In this document: positions 19,368 through 26,894 of the stretch, in pieces
Layout of the letters: each line of letters begins with the position of its first letter
How positions within the stretch are numbered: the stretch's first letter is position 1
Origin: Lacrimispora sp. 210928-DFI.3.58
GTDB lineage: Bacteria; Bacillota; Clostridia; Lachnospirales; Lachnospiraceae
DNA: 64,000 bases
Reading direction: 5' to 3'
Assembly (NCBI RefSeq): GCF_020554865.1
Contig: NZ_JAJCIC010000024.1
Coordinates: 1-64,000 of the forward strand
The notes under the pieces: generated by a model
What the model was told of the DNA's origin: nothing
The model's database searches: none
What the model saw: only the letters and a program-made list of their open reading frames with translations
Position numbers and translations under genes: made by a program

Positions 19368-19673
19368 ATGAAGATCGTATGTTTTTTGTTGAAGCTGGTG
19401 CTGAAAATCCTGTTGCTGCCGGTTGCGTTTCTGCTGCGATTTCTGTGCTTTATCTGGAATCTGCTGATGCAGCTATCCCTGTGGGTACTTTCGCCGGTTA
19501 TGCTTTTCGTTCTTGGCTGCGACATTTATTCTGTGGTTCGGGCGAGCTGGACGGATGTGTTCCTGCTGACCCTGATTGAGATGGGACTGTTCGCAGCTGC
19601 GGTTGGAGCGGGCGGCATCATGGAACTGATGGAACGGCTGTGCGAGTGTGTAGAGGATGTTTTGACAATTTGA
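19368..19673 (+). CDS. Small membrane protein, about three helices
   Basis: From the ATG at 19368 (ribosome site AAGGGGTG nearby) the frame gives 101 residues with hydrophobic segments at about 3-30, 34-52 and 62-88 and a short acidic tail. No family can be named. It lies between mobC and the relaxase gene, where related elements often encode a small membrane protein of unknown function. The 154 bases upstream contain two TTGACA boxes (19295 and 19310 region) without a well-spaced -10, so a promoter is possible but unproven. Confidence 0.6.
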   Translation: MKIVCFLLKLVLKILLLPVAFLLRFLCFIWNLLMQLSLWVLSPVMLFVLGCDIYSVVRASWTDVFLLTLIEMGLFAAAVGAGGIMELMERLCECVEDVLTI

Positions 19674-19689
19674 GTTCAGGAGGGATTAG

Positions 19690-19959
19690 ATGGATATTCA
19701 GTTTATGAAAGATTATTATGATTTACGGTACGAGGAAACAGATGGAGAGAATCATTTTGTGGAAGAGACTGCTTATCAGGAAAAACAGTCTGAGCAATCG
19801 AAGATGGAAGACCAGCTGATGGAAATGGTGGGCGGCAGCGAATCTAATGTGTGGAAGCTGTATGAAAGCATTATGTGTGTCTATTTCGATATGGAAGAAA
19901 TCATCAAGCAGGCCGTTTATTTGCAGGGAGCTTATGACCGGGAACGGATGTTAAAATGA
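19690..19959 (+). CDS. Unknown acidic ICE protein, 89 residues
   Basis: A GGAGGG ribosome site lies eight bases before the ATG. The product is acidic and helical, with GENHFVEETAYQEKQSEQ and VWKLYESIMCVYFDMEEII. I do not recognise a family. It ends 55 bases before the relaxase gene, with a UUCG-loop hairpin between. Its position suggests a mobilization accessory or regulator, but nothing in the sequence shows what it does. Confidence 0.55.
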   Translation: MDIQFMKDYYDLRYEETDGENHFVEETAYQEKQSEQSKMEDQLMEMVGGSESNVWKLYESIMCVYFDMEEIIKQAVYLQGAYDRERMLK

Positions 19960-19978
19960 GAATAGTAGATTGGTAAGA

Positions 19979-20002
19979 GCTGCCTTCGGGTAGCCCTTTT
20001 TA
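19979..20002 (+). terminator. UUCG-loop terminator before the relaxase gene
   Basis: GCTGCC pairs with GGTAGC around a TTCG tetraloop and is followed by CCTTTTTAG. It lies between the 89-residue gene and the relaxase start at 20014, so it could limit read-through into the relaxase gene. Confidence 0.6.
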
Positions 20003-20013
20003 GATGGAGAAAT

Positions 20014-21486
20014 ATGAAAATGGCGGCTACAAGACTAATTGCGCTGCATATTAATAAAGGAAAGACGGTGGCGCAGTGTCTGGCTGACCGTACTGATTAT
20101 ACTGAGAATGCAGCAAAGACGGAAGATGGAAAATATATCAGCGCGTATGCCTGTGACGCAAAGACCTGTGATGAAGAATTTCTGCTTTCCAAACGGCAGT
20201 ATGAGCATATCACCGGTAGAACCCAGGCGCATGATGTGATTGCATATCAGATTCGGCAATCTTTTAAGCCCGGAGAAATCACGCCGGAGGAGGCGAACAA
20301 GGTTGGATATGAGACGGCCATGCGCTTTACTAAGGGAAAACATGCCTTTATCGTGGCTACCCATGTTGATCGTGCACACATTCATAACCACATTATTTTT
20401 AATTCGACTACATTAGACAGCACCAGAAAATTCCGAGATTTTCGCTTATCCGGTCTTGCACTGGCAAGGCTCAGTGATATCGTCTGTCTGGAACACCGGT
20501 TGTCGGTCATTATCCGGAAGCCCTATGGAGAGCGGCAGAAGAGAACGGAATACCCGGAGAAAAAATCGCAGCGGGATGAAATCTGCGAGGCCATTGATGC
20601 AGCATTGGCAAGAAATCCAAAAGACTTTCGGGAACTGATTGAAATTTTGCAGGAGGCCGGATACGAGTATAAAGATGGAAAACAGCCTGCCCTGCGGGGA
20701 AAAGGCCACGCCAGATTTGCTCGTTTCCGCTCTCTTGGCAAAGGATATTCGGTCGAAGAACTCTGCGAAGTGATTGCCGGAAATGCGGTTCATAAAAGCA
20801 AATTTGCAGAGAAAAATCGTACAAACGCACGGTCAACACAGGTGCATCAGAAGGCAGAGCTGTCGTTCCTGATTGATGTCCGTGCCAAAATGCAGGCGGG
20901 CAGAGGCGCGGGATATGCGCGTTGGGCGAAAGTCTTTAATCTGAAGCAGATGGCAAAAGCTATGATGTTCATGGAAGAGCATGGAATCAAGAACTATGCA
21001 GAGCTGAAAGAAAAGGCAGATGGAATTTCTGAAAAATGTGATGCGCTGCTGGAATCTGTAAAAGCAGATGAGGCACGGATGTCGGAAGTGTCAGTGCTGC
21101 GGAAGCATCTAATCAATTATGCCAAGACAAAAGATGTTTTTGCTGCGTATAAAGCATCCGGCTACGACCGGGAGTTCTATGAAGCCCATCGGGATATGCT
21201 GGCCTTGCGCAGCGCAGCAAAAAAGGCGTTTGATGCCTATAAGAAAGAGAACGGTTCTGACAAAAAGCTCCCGCGCATCAGCGAGCTGAACGCAGAGTAT
21301 GCGATGCTTCTGGAACGAAAGAAAAGCTCCTATGCAGAGTACCGCAAGACCAAATCGGAAATGCAGGATTGGCTTGTGGCACAGAAAATCGTGCAGGAAA
21401 TCCTGAAAGAGGACGAACAGAAGAAAGAGCAACTGCATGAGCAGGAAGTGCGGCAGGAAGAAGAAAATAGACAGAATAGCAGATGA
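20014..21486 (+). CDS. MobA/VirD2-type relaxase
   Basis: The 490-residue protein has the relaxase metal-binding histidine triad as HIHNH (His122, His124, His126), preceded by ATHVDRA, within the N-terminal nicking domain. The rest is charged and helical, ending in a Glu/Gln/Lys-rich coiled coil. Relaxases of this kind nick one strand at oriT, stay bound through a tyrosine, and pilot the strand through the channel. The catalytic tyrosine cannot be fixed by eye. A terminator and a palindromic region follow it. An ATG at 20020 is an alternative start. Confidence 0.88.
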   Translation: MKMAATRLIALHINKGKTVAQCLADRTDYTENAAKTEDGKYISAYACDAKTCDEEFLLSKRQYEHITGRTQAHDVIAYQIRQSFKPGEITPEEANKVGYETAMRFTKGKHAFIVATHVDRAHIHNHIIFNSTTLDSTRKFRDFRLSGLALARLSDIVCLEHRLSVIIRKPYGERQKRTEYPEKKSQRDEICEAIDAALARNPKDFRELIEILQEAGYEYKDGKQPALRGKGHARFARFRSLGKGYSVEELCEVIAGNAVHKSKFAEKNRTNARSTQVHQKAELSFLIDVRAKMQAGRGAGYARWAKVFNLKQMAKAMMFMEEHGIKNYAELKEKADGISEKCDALLESVKADEARMSEVSVLRKHLINYAKTKDVFAAYKASGYDREFYEAHRDMLALRSAAKKAFDAYKKENGSDKKLPRISELNAEYAMLLERKKSSYAEYRKTKSEMQDWLVAQKIVQEILKEDEQKKEQLHEQEVRQEEENRQNSR

Positions 21487-21491
21487 TGGAA

Positions 21492-21539
21492 AGCCTGGTG
21501 CAGTGTGAGTGTTATGCTCATGCTGCACCGGGCTTTTTT
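21492..21539 (+). terminator. Strong terminator after the relaxase gene
   Basis: AGCCTGGTGCAG (21492-21503) pairs with CTGCACCGGGCT (21523-21534), followed by a run of six T. It starts five bases after the relaxase stop, ends the mobilization transcript, and isolates the palindromic region and BREX operon downstream. Confidence 0.88.
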
Positions 21540-21720
21540 CCTTTGGCAGGAACTGCCGTTAAAGCATCCGGAACGGATGCGCAGCTCGATGCCGCAGGCA
21601 GCGTTCTATGGGGATTGGGGAGTTTCCCCAACAAGCAGAAAATCGCTTTCGTGTCACGAAAGCCCTGCTTGCAGAAGAGTGGATTCTAAAAAATCGTTCA
21701 AAATTTGGAAGAACTTTCGA
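21540..21720. other. Palindromic non-coding region, possible origin of transfer
   Basis: No convincing gene lies between the relaxase terminator and the BREX promoter. The region has a GGGGA/TTCCCC hairpin at 21617-21629. It also has a perfect palindrome, GCTTTCGTGTCACGAAAGC (nine base pairs around one T), at 21645-21663. That palindrome is enclosed by CAAGCAG (21632-21638) and CTGCTTG (21665-21671), giving a two-level cruciform. Palindromes next to a relaxase gene are the usual form of an oriT, so this is a candidate. It could instead be a regulatory site for the BREX promoter. No nick site can be assigned. Confidence 0.5.
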
Positions 21721-21749
21721 TTGATTTTGTTCGTTTCTTGGAGTAGAAT
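21721..21749 (+). promoter_or_regulatory. Probable sigma-A promoter of the BREX operon
   Basis: TTGATT (21721-21726) and TAGAAT (21744-21749) are separated by 17 bases, each two or fewer mismatches from consensus. The site lies 60 bases before the HTH gene that heads the BREX genes, and no other good promoter is seen between the relaxase terminator and brxA. Confidence 0.6.
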
Positions 21750-21808
21750 ATAAATGAGAAATTTTAACTTGCTGCGAGTGACTTTAGACATCGAAAAAGA
21801 GGTTCCGT

Positions 21809-22036
21809 ATGGATTTCATGACGATTAAGCAGGCTTCTGAAAAATGGGGCATCTGCACAAGGAGAGTACAGACATTATGCACAGAAGGGCGAATTGATGG
21901 TGCCGAGCGTTTAGGCCATCAGTGGGTCATTCCTATTAACGCCGAAAAGCCGAAGGATGCCAGAATCAAAAGCGGCAGATACATTAAAACAAAATCCGGA
22001 AATGGAGAGAACGAAGATGGAAAGAAAACCGTATAG
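21809..22036 (+). CDS. Excisionase/MerR-type helix-turn-helix protein heading the BREX operon
   Basis: This 75-residue protein begins MTIKQASEKWGICTRRVQTLC after two residues, a helix-turn-helix of the excisionase/HTH_17 type. It continues with GAERLGHQWVIP and a basic KPKDARIKSGRY tail. Small DNA-binding proteins of this form occur beside restriction and defence operons in Firmicutes. It overlaps brxA by 20 bases and is the first gene after the promoter at 21721, so it is a reasonable candidate regulator of the BREX genes. That role is inferred from position only. It is not a WYL-domain BrxR. Confidence 0.7.
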   Translation: MDFMTIKQASEKWGICTRRVQTLCTEGRIDGAERLGHQWVIPINAEKPKDARIKSGRYIKTKSGNGENEDGKKTV

Positions 22037-22625
22037 TGCTGGAGCCGTGAAATTTTCGTTCTGGTTCATGGAATTTCGGAAAACCGTGCAGCTTTTGAGC
22101 GAGGGTAAGAGCTTTGCAGATATTAAAAAGTTGAATGAAGAGACAAACATCTATGGTGCACCGACAAAACTACGAGCGCAGCAGATTTATTCTACCGTAA
22201 CAGCCCGTATCAAGACATTAGATGAAAGCTTTTATCCAATCTTTCTGAGCAGTGATCTTGCTACACAAAAATTATTTGTGCTGACTGCGGCTCTTTTGCA
22301 TGACACGCTGTTCTTTGATTTTGTGTATGAAGTAGTGCGGGAAAAAATGATTCTTGGTTCCGATGAGCTGACGGATGCAGATATCCGGATATTTTTCAAA
22401 AATAAGCAGGAACAGAGTGAGAAAGTGGCTTCTCTTCAAGACTATACGCTGCACCGTCTCGGTTCCTGCTATAAGACACAGCTTTATGAAGCAGGACTTT
22501 TAGAAAGCAACCAGGCAAACAGCACAAGAAAAATACTGAAGCCAATTCTTGATATTGCATTTGAGCATTGGCTTTATGACCATGATCTTGGCATCATGGT
22601 AAAAACACTGACGGGGGTAAGATGA
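22017..22625 (+). CDS. brxA: BREX protein BrxA (DUF1819)
   Basis: From the ATG at 22017 (after GGAGAG) the protein has 202 residues and begins MERKPYSAGAVKFSFWFMEF. The start and the all-helical body with LRAQQIYSTVTARI and PIFLSSDLATQKLFVLTAAL are those of BrxA/DUF1819. BrxA is one of the core subunits of type 1 BREX phage defence and is a small DNA-binding protein in characterised systems. It is followed two bases later by brxB. The start overlaps the HTH gene, suggesting coupled translation. An upstream in-frame start at 21957 exists but lies within the HTH gene and lacks a good ribosome site. Confidence 0.9.
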   Translation: MERKPYSAGAVKFSFWFMEFRKTVQLLSEGKSFADIKKLNEETNIYGAPTKLRAQQIYSTVTARIKTLDESFYPIFLSSDLATQKLFVLTAALLHDTLFFDFVYEVVREKMILGSDELTDADIRIFFKNKQEQSEKVASLQDYTLHRLGSCYKTQLYEAGLLESNQANSTRKILKPILDIAFEHWLYDHDLGIMVKTLTGVR

Positions 22626-22626
22626 A

Positions 22627-23202
22627 ATGGATTTAAGCCAAAGACTGGATGAGATGGAGCTTGCAATCCATAAGCCATCTTTCCGAAAAGGAACAGGCCG
22701 CGCAAATGAGGTCAACTATTGGGTGTTTGATTATCCACCGGAAAAGGAACTGGAAGTTCGGGAGCGCGTAGAGTATCTGAAAAATAAGAACGACCGGGGC
22801 GATGATGATTTTGAGCTTGTGGTCTTTGACCTGTATGATATCATCATTGACTTTTTGGAAAAGAAGAACTTCATGGAAAAGTGCTATGACTTTGAAAAAA
22901 AGCGAGGAATCGAGCGTATCGTCAAGGCAGTGACCAACTCCATGAAGGTAAATGACGATGACAGCCTGATTGTGCAATATATCAAAGAACATACGCCGGA
23001 GAATGCAGTCGTGTTCCTGACCGGCATCGGCAAGTGCTATCCGATTTTGCGCTCCCACAAGGTGCTTAACAACTTGCATCAGGCATTTGTGCGCTGCCCT
23101 GTCGTGATGTTCTTTCCGGGAACCTATAATGAACAGGAGCTGATTCTGTTCAATGAGATTAAAGACGATAACTATTACCGGGCATTCCGACTGGTAAAGT
23201 AA
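22627..23202 (+). CDS. brxB: BREX protein BrxB (DUF1788)
   Basis: The 191-residue protein matches the BrxB/DUF1788 pattern: VNYWVFDYPPEKELEVRERV near residue 30, VVFDLYDIIIDFLE, and a C-terminal AVVFLTGIGKCYPILRSHKVLNNLH followed by CPVVMFFPGTYN. BrxB is a core subunit of type 1 BREX and is needed for methylation and defence in studied systems; its biochemical role is unclear. It lies between brxA and brxC with almost no spacing. Confidence 0.92.
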   Translation: MDLSQRLDEMELAIHKPSFRKGTGRANEVNYWVFDYPPEKELEVRERVEYLKNKNDRGDDDFELVVFDLYDIIIDFLEKKNFMEKCYDFEKKRGIERIVKAVTNSMKVNDDDSLIVQYIKEHTPENAVVFLTGIGKCYPILRSHKVLNNLHQAFVRCPVVMFFPGTYNEQELILFNEIKDDNYYRAFRLVK

Positions 23203-23220
23203 TGGATGGAGGAAACAGTT

Positions 23221-26200
23221 ATGCAGATCAAGGACATGTTCCGAAAGAAAATTGACCGTGAGATACAGGGCGTTATCATTGTCGGTCAGGGTGAAGAAAC
23301 AAATGTAGCGCAGGAGCTGGAAGAGTACGTTGTGACCCGTGAGCTTCAGCGTCATTTTGCGGATTTCTTTGCAGCATATAAAAAAGGTATTCAGGGAACT
23401 ACACCGAAAATGGGTGTCTGGATTTCCGGCTTCTTTGGAAGTGGTAAATCTCATTTCCTGAAAATCTTGTCCTATCTGCTTCAGAATAAACAGGTCGGAG
23501 ACAAACATGCCATCGACTACTTCATTGAGGATCAGAAGATTACCAATCAGATGGTGCTGGCAGATATGCAGCTGGCGGCAAACACCCCATCGGACGTAAT
23601 TCTTTTCAACATTGATTCCAAAAGCGATTCTAATGGCAAAGAAAATAAAGATGCCATTGTGAACGTATTCCTGAAGGTCTTCAATGAGATGCAGGGCTTT
23701 TGCGGCTCCATGCCTCACCTTGCTGACCTGGAGCGCAGGCTTTCCGAGGAAGGTCGTTTTGAAGAGTTTAAGGAAAAGTTTGAAGAAGAGTATGGAGATC
23801 CGTGGGAAAGCTCTCGCCAGGACTTCGATTTCATTCAGGATTCCGTTGTCGATGTTCTTTCTGACATGGATTTCATGAGCGAATCGGCTGCTCGTAACTG
23901 GTGTGAGAAAGCAACCGAGGGCTACCAGATCAGTATTGAGGATTTCGCCAAGCGTGTAAAGTCCTATATTGAGAAAAAAGGTAACAACCACCATGTGGTT
24001 TTCCTTGTAGATGAGATTGGCCAGTACATTGGTGATGATTCCAAACTGATGCTGAACCTTCAGACAGTGACGGAAGAACTGGGCAAGGAATGCATGGGCA
24101 AGGCTTGGGTAATCGTAACGAGCCAGCAGGATATCGACTCCATTACCAAGGTGAAGGGTAACGACTTCTCCAAGATTCAGGGACGTTTCGATACACGTCT
24201 TTCTTTGTCCTCTGCCAATGTGGACGCTGTTATCAAAAAGCGTATTCTGGATAAGACCGAGACAGCAGCACAGAGCCTGCGTCTGCTCTATGACCAGAAA
24301 GCAACCATCATCAAAAATCTGATTGTCTTCAACGACGGCGTGGAGAAAAAACTGTACGCCAACGCAGAAGACTTTGCAGAGGTTTATCCTTTTGTTCCAT
24401 ACCAGTTTAATTTGCTTGCCAGCGTGCTGACCAGCATCCGTACCCACGGTGCATCCGGCAAGCACCTGTCCGAAGGTGAACGTTCCATGCTGGCTCTGTT
24501 CAAAGAGTCTGCCATGCAGCTGATGGACGATGAGATGGGGGCAATCGTGCCGTTCTATCGGTTCTATGATGCATTGGAGAACTTCCTCGACCACAGCCAC
24601 AGCAGCGTGATCATCCGCGCTTATGACAACAGCTACATCAACCCGGAAAAGAAGGAAAAAGATGTCTTTGCGATCAATGTGTTGAAGACCCTTTTCCTGA
24701 TTAAATATGTTCTGGAGATCGAAGCCAACGTGGACAACATCGTCAGCCTGATGATTACCAGCATTGACGATGATCGTATTTCTTTGAAGGCACAGGTGGA
24801 GGATGCACTGAAAGTGCTGATGCGCCAGATGCTGATCCAGAAAAATGGCTCCGTTTATGTATTCCTGACCGATGAAGAACAGGAAATCAACAACGAAATC
24901 GAAAAAGAAAATGTGGAGATGCCGGAGGTCATCACGAAGATTGCGGAGATGATCTATGAGGACATTTTCTCCAGCAAGAGGTATCAGTACCCCAGCTTTG
25001 GTGGACGGTATGCGTTCTCCTTCAATCAGGCAGTGGATGACCGCCCCTATAAGGCAAACCAGAATTACGATATCGGCCTCCGTGTGTTGACCCCGTGGTA
25101 TGAGGGCGGCACCGATGATGGTACGCTGCGCCTGCTCTCCGGCCAGGGCAAGGAAGTTCTTGTGGTTCTGCCGAATGATGATGCGTTCCTGACGGAAATG
25201 CGGGCATACTTAAAAATTGAGCGGTTCCTGCGTAAGAATACTTCTGTGCAGCTTGCCAAGTATGAGACCATTAAGGAAGCAAAGCGCGTGGAGATGCGGG
25301 AACGCAACGGTAACGCCAAGCTTTACCTGACGGAAGCTCTGAAAGAGGCTACCATCTATGTCAATGGCGATGTGCTGCACACCTCCGGCAAGGAAGTGAC
25401 CAGCCGCATCAACGAGGCTATCGGAAGATTGGTGCAGACGGTTTACCACAAGCTGTCCTACATTGACGCAGCGATGGGCGAAGCAGACATCCGGAAGATG
25501 TTCAAGACCAGCAACCAGCTGTCACTGGCACTGGGAGATACCGGAGAATCCAATGTTCACGCACTGGATGATGTGCTGCAATTCGTGGCAGGTAACTCCC
25601 GGATGCACATGAAAACTTCTATGAAAACCATCAAGGATCGCTTTATGAAAGCACCCTATGGCTTTGTGGAAGATGATATCCATTGGCTGGTGGCACGTCT
25701 CTTTAAGCGTGGAGACCTGTCCTTTACGGTCAACGGTGAGAGCGTCAATCTGAACAACCGCTCCGAAGAAGAAATTATCGGCTACATCACGAAGAAGCAG
25801 TTCGTGGATAAGCTGCTGACGGAAGTGCGCGTCCGTGTGCCGGAAAACCAGAAAAAGGCCGTCCGCACCGTGATGAAAGAGCTGTTCAAGGTGGCACCGC
25901 CTGCCGATGACGAAGATACCATCATGAAGAACTTCCAGCATTACTGCGAGAATCGAATCACTGAGATTGAGCGGCTGGAACCGAAATATGAGAATTACGC
26001 CTATCCAGGAAAGGAACTTCTGGAAAAGGGCAAGAAGCGGCTTTCCGCACTGGTGCAGATTCAGGCACCGCTGGAATTCTTTAAGACTGTATTTGACGAG
26101 CAGGACGATCTGATGGATTTTGGCGAGGACTATGAGCCTATCCGTGATTTCTTTGGCAGTGAGCAGCTGACCATCTTCACCCGTGCGCTGGATATGCTGA

Positions 26201-26874
26201 ATATCTACGAGGACAGCAAGACCTACATCGTGGATGCAGAACTGGAAGACGTGGTGGCTAAGATGCGCACCATCGTCCGGATGGCGAAGCCCTATAAGGA
26301 GATTCCGAAGCTGCCGGAGCTGCGCGAGAAGTTTATGAACTGCTATATGCGCATTCTGGAAGAGCAGGCAGAGCCGGTCAAGGATTCCATCAATCAGGAT
26401 CGGAACCGTGTTTTTGAAGTGCTGAACACCAAGTCCTATAAGGATGCGAAATTCAACCGTTATCTGGAACTGTTTAAGGAGATCATGGACGGTGCGGAGC
26501 ACTGCAACAATGTCTCCACTCTGCGTAGCTATGCAGATAAGGCGGAGGCACTGAAGCTGCGCCTGCTCAATGAGATGAATGCAGAGGATATCCGTCTTAT
26601 GCAGGAAGCAGCGGCAAAGGCCGAGGCAGAGCGTAAGCGTCAGGAAGAAGAGGCGGAAAAGCGCGGCGAGGCCGTGAAACCGGCAGAAAAGGTGGCAAAA
26701 CCGCAGCCGGTATATAAGGTGCGCACCACGAAGAATGTTTCCATCAAGACGGTTGCCAAGACTGCATCGTGGCGGCTGGAGAGCAAGGATGATGTTGATA
26801 AATACCTTGCTGCATTGCGCGAAAACCTACTGAAAGAGATGGACGAAGATACAATCGTCAACATTGAACTATAA
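23221..26874 (+). CDS. brxC: BREX ATPase BrxC
   Basis: The 1,217-residue protein has a P-loop ATPase in the N-terminal third: Walker A GFFGSGKSH from residue 70 and a Walker B-like VVFLVDEIGQYIG near residue 262. A long helical C-terminal part contains Ala/Glu/Lys-rich coiled coil near 1130-1180. The length and the start MQIKDMFRKKIDREIQGVI are typical of BrxC/PglY. I use the ATG at 23221, which follows GGAGGAAACAGTT; an ATG at 23206 is in frame and would add five residues. BrxC is the large ATPase of the BREX complex. Confidence 0.93.
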   Translation: MQIKDMFRKKIDREIQGVIIVGQGEETNVAQELEEYVVTRELQRHFADFFAAYKKGIQGTTPKMGVWISGFFGSGKSHFLKILSYLLQNKQVGDKHAIDYFIEDQKITNQMVLADMQLAANTPSDVILFNIDSKSDSNGKENKDAIVNVFLKVFNEMQGFCGSMPHLADLERRLSEEGRFEEFKEKFEEEYGDPWESSRQDFDFIQDSVVDVLSDMDFMSESAARNWCEKATEGYQISIEDFAKRVKSYIEKKGNNHHVVFLVDEIGQYIGDDSKLMLNLQTVTEELGKECMGKAWVIVTSQQDIDSITKVKGNDFSKIQGRFDTRLSLSSANVDAVIKKRILDKTETAAQSLRLLYDQKATIIKNLIVFNDGVEKKLYANAEDFAEVYPFVPYQFNLLASVLTSIRTHGASGKHLSEGERSMLALFKESAMQLMDDEMGAIVPFYRFYDALENFLDHSHSSVIIRAYDNSYINPEKKEKDVFAINVLKTLFLIKYVLEIEANVDNIVSLMITSIDDDRISLKAQVEDALKVLMRQMLIQKNGSVYVFLTDEEQEINNEIEKENVEMPEVITKIAEMIYEDIFSSKRYQYPSFGGRYAFSFNQAVDDRPYKANQNYDIGLRVLTPWYEGGTDDGTLRLLSGQGKEVLVVLPNDDAFLTEMRAYLKIERFLRKNTSVQLAKYETIKEAKRVEMRERNGNAKLYLTEALKEATIYVNGDVLHTSGKEVTSRINEAIGRLVQTVYHKLSYIDAAMGEADIRKMFKTSNQLSLALGDTGESNVHALDDVLQFVAGNSRMHMKTSMKTIKDRFMKAPYGFVEDDIHWLVARLFKRGDLSFTVNGESVNLNNRSEEEIIGYITKKQFVDKLLTEVRVRVPENQKKAVRTVMKELFKVAPPADDEDTIMKNFQHYCENRITEIERLEPKYENYAYPGKELLEKGKKRLSALVQIQAPLEFFKTVFDEQDDLMDFGEDYEPIRDFFGSEQLTIFTRALDMLNIYEDSKTYIVDAELEDVVAKMRTIVRMAKPYKEIPKLPELREKFMNCYMRILEEQAEPVKDSINQDRNRVFEVLNTKSYKDAKFNRYLELFKEIMDGAEHCNNVSTLRSYADKAEALKLRLLNEMNAEDIRLMQEAAAKAEAERKRQEEEAEKRGEAVKPAEKVAKPQPVYKVRTTKNVSIKTVAKTASWRLESKDDVDKYLAALRENLLKEMDEDTIVNIEL

Positions 26875-26894
26875 ATGACAGGAGGATTGGCTCC

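Noticed and set aside
21483..21753. Two overlapping short frames after the relaxase gene (68 and 82 codons)
   Set aside because: They cross the relaxase terminator and the palindromes, have no ribosome site and no recognisable motif.
22633..24600. 655-codon minus-strand frame opposite brxB and brxC
   Set aside because: It is a shadow of two confidently identified BREX genes on the plus strand; the product is Cys/His-rich low-quality sequence without a family. Similar long shadows opposite VirB4, pglX and the methylase-helicase were also dropped.
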